Source of the DNA: Prevotella sp. E9-3
GTDB lineage: Bacteria > Bacteroidota > Bacteroidia > Bacteroidales > Bacteroidaceae
NCBI RefSeq assembly: GCF_022024015.1
Contig: NZ_CP091786.1
Location: 992,001 to 1,056,000, forward strand
Direction: 5' to 3'
DNA: 64,000 nt
The position numbers and the translations under genes are program-made. Positions 8,403 to 16,967 of the stretch are shown here, one piece after another. The notes under the pieces are model-generated. The model did not search any database and had not been told where the DNA came from. It saw only the letters and a program-made list of their open reading frames with translations. Every line of letters begins with the position of its first letter. Position 1 is the stretch's first letter.

Positions 8403-9293
8403 CTACATGGCCTGTCCGCCACTGATGGTGGTGCCTTCGGTCCAGTCGTTGATGCTCACCTCGCCGATCTCAATCTTGTTGCGGCCCACGATGAGATTGA
8501 GCGTGGTGTATTTACCTGCTTCTAGGGGGATGTCCTCGTCGTGAGTGTAGGTGAACTGCTGTCCGTCGATGGTGATGGCCACGGTACGGAAGCCCGTCTG
8601 CGGCACCATGATGCTGCCGTAGGTGGCGGCATAGCCCGTAGAGGCGGTGACGGCGGGCAGCGATACAGCGGCCTGCTCACCGGCGGTGACGGTCTGGGCC
8701 AGGTAGTTGATGGTGGCGGTGCCGGCAGCGGTAGCTACACACGAGGTGATGGCAGGCGTCTGGCTCCACTGGTTGCGGAAGTTCATGTTCACCACGAGTT
8801 TCGCCATGGCGTGGTCGAAGGTCAGCGAGACGGGGTTCTGAGTGGCGATGAGTCCACTGAGCTGGCGTGCCACGAGCAGGTCGCTGGCCTCATAGTCGGC
8901 AGGGTCGAGCGTGTAGGGGTCGGCGGTGAAGTCGCTCACCGTGCGTGCCGGGTAGATGCCAAGGAAGTAGTGGGATGTCACCATGTCGCTCCAAAGCATC
9001 TGGGTGGCAGGGGTCCACTTGCCGTCGGCACCGAGGGTGTTGGTCACGCCGTTGACCACACGCTGTGCGGGGACGGTCGTAGCGGAGCCCGTCCAGGCAT
9101 AGAGCGTCACTTGGTCGCCTTCGTCGAAGGTGGAAGCGTTGCCCGTGGTCGTGGCGCGGGTCATGGCACCGATGCTCGCCTCGATGGTGATGTACTTGGC
9201 TTCCTGCTGTTGCCCAGAAGCCGACTCGTCGTTGCTGCACGCTGCGGCCAGCAGGCCGAGGGCAGCCAAGGGGATGAATCTGAATGCTTTCAT
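8403..9293 (-). CDS. fimbrillin family lipoprotein
   Basis: 296 residues with a lipobox (LAAAC, Cys19) after a short hydrophobic signal. The central LTFDHAMAKLVVNMNF and the C-terminal YTTLNLIVGRNKIEIGEVSINDW are classic fimbrillin signatures. The likely processing region is near MTRATTTG, residues 44-51. It is the first of three pilin-like genes after the FimB-like anchor and the most regular of them, which makes it a candidate for the major subunit (inference). Confidence 0.87.
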   Translation of the reverse strand: MKAFRFIPLAALGLLAAACSNDESASGQQQEAKYITIEASIGAMTRATTTGNASTFDEGDQVTLYAWTGSATTVPAQRVVNGVTNTLGADGKWTPATQMLWSDMVTSHYFLGIYPARTVSDFTADPYTLDPADYEASDLLVARQLSGLIATQNPVSLTFDHAMAKLVVNMNFRNQWSQTPAITSCVATAAGTATINYLAQTVTAGEQAAVSLPAVTASTGYAATYGSIMVPQTGFRTVAITIDGQQFTYTHDEDIPLEAGKYTTLNLIVGRNKIEIGEVSINDWTEGTTISGGQAM

Positions 9294-9338
9294 CTTACTG
9301 ATTGTTTTAGAAATTAATATTAGGGTGAATTTAAAAAA

Positions 9339-10346
9339 TTATTTGTCGGGATTGATAATCTCGCCGCTGATGGTCCAGCCCTCCGTCCAGTCGTTGATGG
9401 TGAAGGCTTCAAGCAGCATGTAGGGACGTAGCTTCGTATAGTCGAGCTCCACGACGTATGTCTTGCCGCACTCCATGCGGGGCGCGTCGGCCAGATAGGT
9501 GAGGCGCGTACCCTCGGGGGTGGTGACGCTGAGTGTCAGGTAGCAGCGCTCCTGTCCGCCGGCGGTGGGCATCAGCGTGTGGTCGTCGTGGCGCAGGGTA
9601 GCAGCATCGGCATGGTCGGCAGAGAGCGCGCCGAGGCTGACGGTGAGGAAGTCCTCGCGGTCGGCAACACCGTAGCGGCCCTGTCCGTCGCGGTGGGTCA
9701 GCAGCACGTCGCTGGCCACGCGCTCCACTGAGGCGCTGATGGCGGCACCCGTCGGCACGTTGCGCACGATGACTGTCAGTTCAGACAGCAAGCGCTGCAG
9801 GTGGAACTCGGCCACGGTCACCTCGTCAGGCTTCACCGTGGCATGGGTCACGGCATACCAGGCCTGGGCGGGCGACGATGAGGGCTGACTGAGCGACACG
9901 CGGGTGTCGGGCAGGGCGGTGTGGAACTCCTCGTCGGCGCGGGTCGCGCTGCGGGTATCTGCACCTACGTTTTCAAGCACGTAGCCGTGGGCCTCGTCCA
10001 TGTCGGCGGTCACCAGCAGGTCGTAGTCGCCCACGGGCAACTGCTGTAGCCAGTCGGCAGCCGCCTCGGTATTGTTGAAACGGTTGGCGACGGTAGTGCC
10101 ACCCGTGCCGCTGACGGTGAAGCGGATGTCGTCGATGGTGGTGGTACCGGCATCGGCCTCGTCTTCCCAGAGGAGTTGCGGGGTGACATAGCCCACGGGC
10201 TTGCCGTCGTACTCGTTGGGGGTAAATTCATGCTGGTCGTGATAGCAGGCGCAAAGAAGCCCTCCCCCAACCCCTCCCAAGAGGAGGGGAGTAAGGATGA
10301 GGGACTTTAAGATATTAAATGTCTTCTTTATCATTGTTGTTTTCAT
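9339..10346 (-). CDS. FimB/Mfa2-type fimbrial anchor lipoprotein
   Basis: 335 residues. FimB/Mfa2 proteins cap the base of the pilus and tether it to the outer membrane. The fold pattern fits: LQRLLSELTVIVRNVP in the first domain and YVVELDYTKLRPYMLLEAFTINDW at the end. The lipobox (LLCAC) sits unusually late, around residue 32, because a 43-bp GC-rich repeat is inserted in frame within the signal peptide and encodes TPLLLGGVGGGLL. The start at 10346 or Met5 keeps the signal. It is the second gene of the operon, just after the OmpA-like gene. Confidence 0.82.
   Translation of the reverse strand: MKTTMIKKTFNILKSLILTPLLLGGVGGGLLCACYHDQHEFTPNEYDGKPVGYVTPQLLWEDEADAGTTTIDDIRFTVSGTGGTTVANRFNNTEAAADWLQQLPVGDYDLLVTADMDEAHGYVLENVGADTRSATRADEEFHTALPDTRVSLSQPSSSPAQAWYAVTHATVKPDEVTVAEFHLQRLLSELTVIVRNVPTGAAISASVERVASDVLLTHRDGQGRYGVADREDFLTVSLGALSADHADAATLRHDDHTLMPTAGGQERCYLTLSVTTPEGTRLTYLADAPRMECGKTYVVELDYTKLRPYMLLEAFTINDWTEGWTISGEIINPDK
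10254..10296 (+). repeat. 43-bp GC-rich dispersed repeat, copy 1
   Basis: It reads AAGAAGCCCTCCCCCAACCC and continues to GTAAGG at 10296. It is about 85 percent identical to the reverse complement of copy 2 at 10797-10839. Each copy contains a short CCCCTC/GAGGGG hairpin. This copy lies inside the signal-peptide codons of the FimB-like gene. Confidence 0.75.
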
Positions 10347-10350
10347 ACGC

Positions 10351-11553
10351 TCACTTATTTTTTTCGTTCATAATCAGTTCCACGCGGCGGGCCTGCCTGC
10401 TGTCGGCAGCATCGTGGTCGATGCCACGGCCAACGACTGGATGCAAGCGGCGGGCGGCGATGCCACGGCGCACGAGCAGTATCTTCACGGTGTTGGCGCG
10501 GCGCTGGGTCAGCTGGAGGTTGTAGGACTGGCTGCCAGTGTTGGAGGCGTGACCGTAGATGGCCAGTTCCACGTCGGGCTGCGCCTTCATCATATCAGCC
10601 ACGGCATCGAGCTTGTCGGCCTCACGCTGTGTCAGACGGTGGCTGTTGTTGGCGAAGTAGATGACGGGGAGACTGACAGCCTCTGGTTTCTGCTCCGCCA
10701 CGGCGGCTGGCTCTGCCACAGGCTGCGGCGTCTCCACTACGGGAGCGGTTTTCTGCTCTACGACAGGCTGCGGCTGTTCAATGACAGAACTAACCTCCTG
10801 ACTCCCCTCCCTTGGCGAGGGGTTGGGGGTGGGCTTCTTCTTGCCAAGATGGTAGGACAGTTTCAGACCGGCCTCGTAGATGAGGTTGCTCTTGTGGCAG
10901 TACTTGGGGATGTTGTCGAAGCGGTCGCCCGTCAGGCAGGTGATGCCGCCGTAGAGTTGGAGGCCGACGTTACGTGCCACACGGTAGCCCACGGCAGCCT
11001 GACCGCCCAAACCGAGGTGCCACTGGCGGTCGAACTCCTGCTCAAAGCCCGTGGCGAGGTGCTTGGTGCGCGTGGTGACGGCTGAGACTTGCGGCGACAG
11101 GGTGACGGACCAGCGTGTCGTCGGCTTGGTGATGAGCGACAGCACGTCGAAGTTGGCCTGCAGCCCGAGGCGCATCCAGCGGGTCTTGGCTTCGAGGTCG
11201 CGATAGTAGTTGCCCTGCTTGCCAAGGACGGGCGCAAAGGTGAACTCACCGTCAGTAGCGAGCCAGAATGGATCGCAGTCGAGCGACGTCTGCTTCTGTC
11301 CGCCCATCGTGGCGAGGGCTTCAACTGATAACAAGCGGCTGAACTGATAGCCGCCGAAGACACCGAACTGAGCACCGACGTTGGTCTTGCTCTCGGTGAT
11401 GCTGCGGAACGTGGCCTGACCGAAGGAGGTGCCGCCGCTGAGCCCGGCATACCAGCCCCGCTTGTAGTCGCGGCTGTCACTCTGGGCAAACGCAGTCTGC
11501 ACCCCTGCGGCAAGCATCGCCAGCAGCATGAGGATAGAAATTGTTTTCTTCAT
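10351..11553 (-). CDS. OmpA-family outer membrane protein of the fimbria operon
   Basis: About 400 residues from the chosen start. A signal peptide (MKKTISILMLLAMLAAG to TAFAQ) is followed by an eight-strand-like outer-membrane barrel (YAGLSGGTSFGQ, FGVFGGYQFSRLLSVEA), a Pro/Val/Glu-rich linker (EQPQPVVEQK) and an OmpA C-terminal peptidoglycan-binding domain (VIYFANNSHRLT, NLQLTQRRANTV). An upstream extension to 11730 is open but encodes repeats across the (GA)n tract and has no signal, so Met at 11553 (or 11556) is preferred. It is the first gene of the operon and probably anchors the pilus machinery to the cell wall. Confidence 0.85.
   Translation of the reverse strand: MKKTISILMLLAMLAAGVQTAFAQSDSRDYKRGWYAGLSGGTSFGQATFRSITESKTNVGAQFGVFGGYQFSRLLSVEALATMGGQKQTSLDCDPFWLATDGEFTFAPVLGKQGNYYRDLEAKTRWMRLGLQANFDVLSLITKPTTRWSVTLSPQVSAVTTRTKHLATGFEQEFDRQWHLGLGGQAAVGYRVARNVGLQLYGGITCLTGDRFDNIPKYCHKSNLIYEAGLKLSYHLGKKKPTPNPSPREGSQEVSSVIEQPQPVVEQKTAPVVETPQPVAEPAAVAEQKPEAVSLPVIYFANNSHRLTQREADKLDAVADMMKAQPDVELAIYGHASNTGSQSYNLQLTQRRANTVKILLVRRGIAARRLHPVVGRGIDHDAADSRQARRVELIMNEKNK
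10797..10839 (-). repeat. 43-bp GC-rich dispersed repeat, copy 2
   Basis: In the opposite DNA orientation to copy 1. Here it lies in the OmpA-like gene linker and encodes KKPTPNPSPREGSQE. It is in frame and lies between the barrel and the peptidoglycan-binding domain. Confidence 0.75.
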
Positions 11554-11681
11554 CATAATAAAAAATGGATTAGATATAGACAAAAAACAATGAGGCTTCC
11601 CATGGCAGAAAGCATGGAAAGCCGTATATTTACGCGCGTGAGCGCGAATTTTAATAAAGGTGGACTGGCGGTTAAGTATCT

Positions 11682-11706
11682 GAGAGAGAGAGAGAGAGAG
11701 AGAGAG
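11682..11706. repeat. (GA)12 dinucleotide tract at the fimbria promoter
   Basis: 25 bases of uninterrupted GA on the plus strand, so CT on the transcribed leftward side. It lies directly downstream of a TAATTTTG -7 box and about 130 bases before the OmpA-like start codon. Confidence 0.9.
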
Positions 11707-11709
11707 TAG

Positions 11710-11744
11710 CAAAATTATTGTAATGGCCAAAAGAATTGGTCATT
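11710..11744 (-). promoter_or_regulatory. fimbria operon promoter region with an inverted repeat
   Basis: On the minus strand TAATTTTG (complement of 11710-11717) fits the -7 consensus and would place the start of transcription inside the CT tract. Just upstream lies an inverted repeat AATGGCCAA / TTGGTCATT (11722-11730, 11736-11744; one mismatch), suited to a repressor or activator. No good -33 TTTG at the usual spacing was found. Confidence 0.5.
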
Positions 11745-12200
11745 ATTCGTGCAATTTTGGTATTTATTAACTCTCTTAAGTAGTTTGTCATCAGGTATAG
11801 CAAATATTAATTCGAATATAGAATTTCCTGTACAAAAGTATAAAAAATAGTTTAAATTAACAAACTTTGTGTCATTTTTCTATGAATTTATATGTTAAAA
11901 ACTGGCTATATCATTTTTTTTCTATCAAATAATACGATTTCAAGAAGTCAAGTTGCTACGGATAAAACACACGCTGAGCAATGACTGACGACACTTGTAC
12001 TAGCAGATGCAGCTGCCAGAAGATACGTCCCTTGAAAAGAATGATAGGACTGTCTTGTCATACAAAGACGAAAGGAGTATCGTTATAACCTGTTTGACAT
12101 TTGTAAATCCAAAGTTCTCAATTATTGATACACACTCACCTCCGATAAATGCCTCGCCTCTGATAAGATTGTACTTAGAAATCCTCTCAAATGAGATAAT
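11745..12200. other. AT-rich intergenic stretch, no gene recognised
   Basis: About 450 bp between the fimbria promoter and a leftward terminator-like hairpin. One 71-codon frame (12007-12222) has no family features or good start context and is not called. Confidence 0.4.
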
Positions 12201-12232
12201 AAAAAAGGGAACTGCCCATTAGGGCAGGTCCC
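12201..12232 (-). terminator. orphan leftward terminator
   Basis: An 11-bp stem with one mismatch (12207-12217 with 12222-12232), a 4-base loop and six T residues on the minus strand. No intact leftward gene feeds it. About 40 bp upstream a short frame ends in residues HEAAQAAVEE, which looks like the surviving end of a lost gene. Confidence 0.6.
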
Positions 12233-12415
12233 TCTGCAAATTATGTAAGAGTGATTATTACTCCTCAACGGCAGCCTGCGCCGCTTCATGCTATGTTCAG
12301 TAGGTCTTCTGAAGTCCTCGTCCATCATTATTCTTCAGTCATCTCACCACTTATTTTGTTAAGGATTGTTAGTTTTTTGTTATGCAGCCAAAAACTGCAC
12401 TTTTCAATATCTTTG

Positions 12416-12478
12416 TGTGAATATGAATGTTTTTTCTGTGAATATAAACGATTTTTCTGCGAATTTGAAATATGCAGT
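12416..12478 (+). repeat. 21-bp tandem repeat, three units
   Basis: Units start at 12416, 12437 and 12458, each 21 bp, of the form TGTGAATATAAACGATTTTT with scattered changes. The array begins immediately after a TATCTTTG box (12408-12415) and ends about 85 bp before the next start codon. Confidence 0.65.
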
Positions 12479-12562
12479 TTCAAGACATTTCATTATTTTT
12501 GTCACATATTTTTATACTTACGTCAATTATTCACTTACAGTTACAACAATCATTTAAATTTA

Positions 12563-14968
12563 ATGCTTATGAACAAAAAATTACAATCGCTGATGCTTGC
12601 CATAGTGGCAATGCTGATGATGCCATCGGTCGCAAAGGCTGAGGCAGGGATTACGTTCAAGTTTATGAACGACGTGACGGAAGTGACTGAATTCGATTCT
12701 TCTGTCAATGTGTATTTCTATCAGGATGCCATTGAGGCATTTGAGCTATATGCTTATCCTAACTCTTACCAGCAGCTTTCTGACGACCAAGTCGGCCAGA
12801 CTTATTATTATCGTACGCAGATGGGGCATACGGGTGAAGTCACGATTGCTGCTGAGGGAAACACCATCGAGCTGCAGATTCGCAAGGTTACTGTGACTGC
12901 GAAAGACCAGGAAGACAATCCTCTGAACGGTGTCAGATTAGACATGTATGCTCATGGTAAGGGGGTTACGTGTATCGGTGATGTTTCTACTAATTCAGAA
13001 GGTCAGTGCTCGTTCTATGTGGTGCCTGATGCCAACTATGCTTATAGTGCTTCTTACTATAATTATTATACAGGCTATACCAATTATGAGCTGACGGGCG
13101 CTGTCGATGTGACTAACGATGCCCAGGTGGATCTGATCTTTAATTTGGAAGCTAGCCCTGAGATTACCCCCGAGACTAAGTATCAGCTGAAGATAGTGCC
13201 TCGCCATGGCCAATATCCTCTGCAGAATATGGGCAGTGTGAGCCTTTATCCCTATAGCGAGGAGAAGGCCGACTTGAGCGATATTTCTTGGTTGAACTAT
13301 TATAATGACTGTTGGAGCACATGGCAGGTTCCCGGTTCTTACATGATTCAGGACCCCTATGGTGCATGGAGTGACGAGATCAAGATTGAAAACGAAGGCA
13401 AGCTTGTCTATCTGGATTACTACAAGGTAACGTTCACTTCGAAGAATACCGATCCTAACATGCTGAAGGACTTCTCCGTAAACGGTCAGGGAATGAAAAC
13501 TGACGGTAAGGGTCAGGTAGACTATTATCTGCAGCCAGGCACCTATACCTATTTCCATGCTGGCACCTCGACGGAGTTTACCGTTGGCAAGCAGGATATG
13601 ACCATTGATGTGACCTGCTACAATGTTAAAATCAATGTGGTATGTAGTGACCCCAGTCAGCTGAACGGCATTGAGTTGCAAAGTGCTGACGGTTCAAGAC
13701 AGAATCTCTCGCTGAAGAACGGCAGTATTGAGACCGCGTTGCAGCCTGGTGACTACAAGCTGTATTACAATGGTATGCTGGCTAAGGAGTTCAAAGCCGA
13801 TGCCAATAAGACCGTCGAAATAAAGCTTTTCTCTGTGAAGTTCACTCGCAATGTGGAGGGTAACCAATACGACTATGTTTATTTCAGCAAGAGCGGCGAC
13901 CGCAATTCTTACGAAAATCTGTATTATAACCGTGTTTATTACTATCCTGAGGGCGACTATTTCTTCACCTATAATGATCCTTGGAGCGGTAATACCCGTT
14001 GGACAGATGTCAATCTGAATGAAGACAAGACCTTTAGACGCATGCTTTATAAGCTGACGGTCAATGTTGCCGATAAGCAGGGCGCTCCTGCAGGTGGCAT
14101 TTATGTCAATATATATAGAGGTACGAGCGGCTCGAATAGCTCAGTGACGGGTGGTTCGACTGACGATAATGGTCAGTTCATGACCTACGTCGATGCCGAC
14201 GACTATTACATTGTGGTTGAGGGCTATGACACTAAGAATGTGAAGGTTACTGGCGATGATGCTGTCTCGCTGACTGTTCCCACGATGGTTCACTTCAATG
14301 TGACCCTCAACGGCGAGCCGTACACACAGGACAGCTATCACTTCTACCTCTATGCCGAGAACCATGAGGGCGACAATATCAATGTGACCTTCACGGGTGC
14401 AGGCAAGGCTCAGGCACGTCTCGATACCAACGTGAAGTATGGCGTTTGGAACTATCAGGGTGTGACCACGATCACTGAAGGCTCAACGCTCGCGCTGGGT
14501 ACCATCAGCGTGAATAGCACCGGTTCTGGTCTGGCCTTCCCACAGAGCAGCTGGAACGCTACCTCTACCTACCAGATTGTCGTGGGTGCTCCCATGCGCT
14601 TGGCTGCTGTGCCCGTAGGCGAGAAGTTCACGAAGTGGACCATCAACGGTGTGGACTATACCGATCCGATGATTGACTTCACCACGAAGACGCACACCAC
14701 CACTGCTACGGCAGTCTTTGGCGGAACCGTTCCTTCAATGATTCGCAGCGTGCAGACTGATGGCACCATCGACTATGATGACAACTACATCAATCTGCCT
14801 CAGGACGTAGAGGGCACAGCCAACATCTACACCCTCGATGGCAAGCAGGTGAAGAGCATTGGCGTGATTGGCGACAAGGTAGGCATCTACGATCTGCCTG
14901 CTGGCGCTTACATCATGTCGCTGAAGTCTGATGCAGGCATCATCAACGCCCGCTTCCTGAAGAAATAG
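12563..14968 (+). CDS. large secreted protein with Ig-like repeats and a C-terminal sorting tail
   Basis: 801 residues from ATG 12563 (MLMNKK), chosen because it gives a proper signal peptide ending near SVAKA. The longer open frame upstream runs through a tandem repeat and lacks a signal. The body is a series of beta-sandwich modules like Cna-B/carboxypeptidase regulatory domains, with motifs such as VTAKDQEDNPLNGVRLDMY and LTVNVADKQGAPAGGIYVNI. Near the end is a divergent InlB-type module (GEKFTKWTINGVDYT). The final 60 residues (IYTLDGKQVKSI ... GAYIMSLKS ... ARFLKK) look like a type IX secretion sorting domain. Function unknown; a surface adhesin or scaffold is plausible. Confidence 0.7.
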   Translation: MLMNKKLQSLMLAIVAMLMMPSVAKAEAGITFKFMNDVTEVTEFDSSVNVYFYQDAIEAFELYAYPNSYQQLSDDQVGQTYYYRTQMGHTGEVTIAAEGNTIELQIRKVTVTAKDQEDNPLNGVRLDMYAHGKGVTCIGDVSTNSEGQCSFYVVPDANYAYSASYYNYYTGYTNYELTGAVDVTNDAQVDLIFNLEASPEITPETKYQLKIVPRHGQYPLQNMGSVSLYPYSEEKADLSDISWLNYYNDCWSTWQVPGSYMIQDPYGAWSDEIKIENEGKLVYLDYYKVTFTSKNTDPNMLKDFSVNGQGMKTDGKGQVDYYLQPGTYTYFHAGTSTEFTVGKQDMTIDVTCYNVKINVVCSDPSQLNGIELQSADGSRQNLSLKNGSIETALQPGDYKLYYNGMLAKEFKADANKTVEIKLFSVKFTRNVEGNQYDYVYFSKSGDRNSYENLYYNRVYYYPEGDYFFTYNDPWSGNTRWTDVNLNEDKTFRRMLYKLTVNVADKQGAPAGGIYVNIYRGTSGSNSSVTGGSTDDNGQFMTYVDADDYYIVVEGYDTKNVKVTGDDAVSLTVPTMVHFNVTLNGEPYTQDSYHFYLYAENHEGDNINVTFTGAGKAQARLDTNVKYGVWNYQGVTTITEGSTLALGTISVNSTGSGLAFPQSSWNATSTYQIVVGAPMRLAAVPVGEKFTKWTINGVDYTDPMIDFTTKTHTTTATAVFGGTVPSMIRSVQTDGTIDYDDNYINLPQDVEGTANIYTLDGKQVKSIGVIGDKVGIYDLPAGAYIMSLKSDAGIINARFLKK

Positions 14969-14991
14969 TAATCAGACATAAAGATACGAAT

Positions 14992-15036
14992 ACGAATAAG
15001 AGGATGTGTCACAAAAGGACACATCCTCTTATTCGT
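14992..15036. terminator. strong hairpin between convergent genes
   Basis: A 19-bp perfect stem (14992-15010 and 15018-15036) with a 7-base loop. It lies between the end of the large secreted protein and the end of the leftward ACT gene. It probably serves both directions, though neither side has a clear T run. Confidence 0.65.
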
Positions 15037-15063
15037 AAGGTCAAAGGTCTAAGGTCTAAGGTG
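15037..15063. repeat. short heptad repeat of AAGGTCT type
   Basis: AAGGTCA, AAGGTCT, AAGGTCT and AAGGTGA follow one another directly after the hairpin. It is seven-base periodic like the other heptad tracts in the window. Confidence 0.5.
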
Positions 15064-15083
15064 AGACCCCACGACCCGATCTT

Positions 15084-15509
15084 TTACAGTTTGTAGAGGT
15101 CGTTGGCTGCCATGAGCTCCACCTTCATGTCTGAAAGGATACGGTCGCACTGCTCAAGGTCGGTGGGACGGATGACGACATGGGCCACGTCACCGTTGGC
15201 AAACGAGTACATATACTCAATGAAAACACCTTTTTCAGACAGCTTCTTCAGTACAACGGCTAGTGAACCGCTGGTGTTAGGACAAACGAAGCCGATAACA
15301 TCGGTGATCTTCACGGCGAAGTGATTGTCTTTCAGTACCTGATAGGCCTTGTCAGGATCACTCACGATACAACGCAGAATACCAAAGTCGCTGTTGTCGG
15401 CAATACTCATGGCTGAAAGGTTAATGTCTGCACTTCCCAGAATCTCGGTCACTTCGTTCAGGCGGCCAGACTTGTTCTCAAGGAAAATAGATAATTGTTT
15501 TGCTAACAT
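15084..15509 (-). CDS. tandem ACT-domain protein
   Basis: 141 residues forming two ACT domains (about 1-70 and 71-141), the fold that binds amino acids or similar ligands. The N-terminus KQLSIFLENKSGRLNEVTEIL is a typical ACT beginning and GVFIEYMYSFA marks the second. The gene follows paaK by 4 bp in the same direction. In Bacteroidales this ACT protein commonly accompanies phenylacetate-CoA ligase and indolepyruvate oxidoreductase genes, which suggests a ligand-sensing role in aromatic amino acid metabolism (inference). Confidence 0.88.
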   Translation of the reverse strand: MLAKQLSIFLENKSGRLNEVTEILGSADINLSAMSIADNSDFGILRCIVSDPDKAYQVLKDNHFAVKITDVIGFVCPNTSGSLAVVLKKLSEKGVFIEYMYSFANGDVAHVVIRPTDLEQCDRILSDMKVELMAANDLYKL

Positions 15510-15513
15510 AGTT

Positions 15514-16818
15514 TTATGCTTTAAAGTTTCTCTTGTCTATCACGCGTTTGGCTTTTCCTTCACTGCGTTCAATACTCTTCGGCTCAGCTAGCTTGATCTT
15601 GAAACCAAGTCCGATGACAGAACGCAATTCTGCCTCAAGTTTCTTCTGTAGTCCAACCATTTGCCCCATCTCATCGGTGAAGAATTCTTCTTTCACCTCG
15701 ACACGCAGTTCACAGGTGTCGGTGTTATTCACGCGGTCAACGGTGAGCATGAAGTGTGGTTCAAACTCAGGCACAGAGAGAATAACAGCCTCGATCTGTG
15801 AAGGAAATACGTTTACGCCACGAATAATCAGCATGTCATCGCAACGGCCCAAAATGCGATCCATACGCACAAGCGTACGTCCACACGAACACTTGTCGTA
15901 GTGCAGCGCAGTAAGGTCGTGAGTGCGATAACGCAGCAGCGGCATACCTTCCTTTGTGAGGTGGGTGAAAGTCAGCTCGCCTAATGTTCCTTCGGGTAAA
16001 GGCTCTCCAGTGTTCGGGTCAAGAATTTCTGGATAGAAATAGTCTTCGTTCAGGTGAGTGCCGTGCTGACATTCACACTCATAGCCCACACCAGGACCGG
16101 CAATTTCTGATAATCCATAGATGTCGTAGGCCTTGATGCCCAACGAAGCCTCCAACTTCTGTCGCATCTCTTCCGTCCATGGCTCAGCACCAAACGCTCC
16201 TACGCGTAGCTTGAATTCATCGCGCTTCCATTCGCATTCGCCAAGGGCTTCGCCCAAAAAGAGTCCGTAACTGGGAGTACAGCACAGAATGGTTGAACCA
16301 AAGTCGTGCATCAGGGTTATCTGCTTCTGTGTGTTACCACTGGAGATAGGAATGACGCTGGCACCAATATTGGTTGCACCATCGTGGGCGCCCAGTCCGC
16401 CAGTGAACAGTCCATAGCCGTAAGCCACCTGGAATATATCGTCCTTTCCAGCACCGTAGGCAGTAAAGGCACGGGATATGGCTTCAGCCCACATGGCCAA
16501 GTCTTTGCGCGTATAAAGTACTACGACAGGCTTACCGGTGGTTCCACTCGAAGCGTGAATACGTACTATCTGGCTCATAGGAACGGCAGCCAGTCCGAAA
16601 GGATAGTTGTCGCGAAGATCTAGTTTGTTGGTGAAGGGAAGTTTCACGATATCGTCAATACTCTTGATATCGCCAGGTTCGAGACCCATTTCCTGAAACT
16701 TCTTACGGTAGAAGGGAGTGTTGTGATACACATACTCCGCCATCTTAACTAGACGGCGGCTTTGAATTTCGCGAAGTTGCTCGCGATCCATGCATTCAAT
16801 GCTGGGATTCCAAATCAT
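15514..16818 (-). CDS. paaK: phenylacetate-CoA ligase
   Basis: 434 residues, the normal length for PaaK, an adenylate-forming enzyme that makes phenylacetyl-CoA (or other aryl-CoA) from the acid, ATP and CoA. The P-loop-like motif SSGTTGKPVV lies at about 90-99 and the YGLSEIAGPG adenylation motif near 237-246. The hinge and C-terminal domain include RILGRCDDMLIIRGVNVFPSQIE. The C-terminal catalytic Lys is in EGKAKRVIDKR. In anaerobic gut Bacteroidales the usual role is aryl-acid/aryl-CoA exchange with the indolepyruvate oxidoreductase system rather than oxygen-dependent phenylacetate catabolism. It forms an operon with the ACT gene. Confidence 0.92.
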   Translation of the reverse strand: MIWNPSIECMDREQLREIQSRRLVKMAEYVYHNTPFYRKKFQEMGLEPGDIKSIDDIVKLPFTNKLDLRDNYPFGLAAVPMSQIVRIHASSGTTGKPVVVLYTRKDLAMWAEAISRAFTAYGAGKDDIFQVAYGYGLFTGGLGAHDGATNIGASVIPISSGNTQKQITLMHDFGSTILCCTPSYGLFLGEALGECEWKRDEFKLRVGAFGAEPWTEEMRQKLEASLGIKAYDIYGLSEIAGPGVGYECECQHGTHLNEDYFYPEILDPNTGEPLPEGTLGELTFTHLTKEGMPLLRYRTHDLTALHYDKCSCGRTLVRMDRILGRCDDMLIIRGVNVFPSQIEAVILSVPEFEPHFMLTVDRVNNTDTCELRVEVKEEFFTDEMGQMVGLQKKLEAELRSVIGLGFKIKLAEPKSIERSEGKAKRVIDKRNFKA

Positions 16819-16864
16819 AAAGCTTAGTCGTTATTGGGGTTGTTTTTAACTTTTAGCTTGTGTG

Positions 16865-16895
16865 CAAAGTTACGAAAAGCATGTGGCAAAACAAA
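16865..16895 (-). promoter_or_regulatory. promoter of the paaK-ACT operon
   Basis: On the minus strand TTTG (complement of 16892-16895), 19 bases, then TAACTTTG (complement of 16865-16872). This is an exact match in spacing, about 47 bases before the start codon. Confidence 0.8.
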
Positions 16896-16913
16896 AGAAT
16901 TTTCTTTTTTTCT

Positions 16914-16944
16914 TTTGATTTACTATCAATTTTTCGTAATTTTG
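16914..16944 (+). promoter_or_regulatory. promoter of the CotH-like gene
   Basis: TTTG at 16914-16917, 19 bases, TAATTTTG at 16937-16944. It is divergent from the paaK promoter with 18 bp between their outer elements. The start codon is 24 bases downstream. Confidence 0.8.
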
Positions 16945-16967
16945 CCCATTGAAACTATATAACTACA

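Noticed and set aside
6377..9317. Long plus-strand frames opposite the fimbrillin genes
   Set aside because: They are antisense shadows of GC-rich coding sequence, with compositions (Gly/Ala/Val/His-rich) unlike real proteins and no starts.
11554..11730. N-terminal extension of the OmpA-like gene
   Set aside because: It runs through the (GA)n tract and the predicted promoter, has no signal peptide, and the Met at 11553 starts a perfect one.
12007..12222. Possible 71-residue gene
   Set aside because: No family resemblance, no promoter or start context, and it runs into a terminator for the other strand.
12251..12562. N-terminal extension of the large secreted protein
   Set aside because: It translates a 21-bp tandem repeat, lies upstream of and across a -7 box, and would bury the signal peptide internally.
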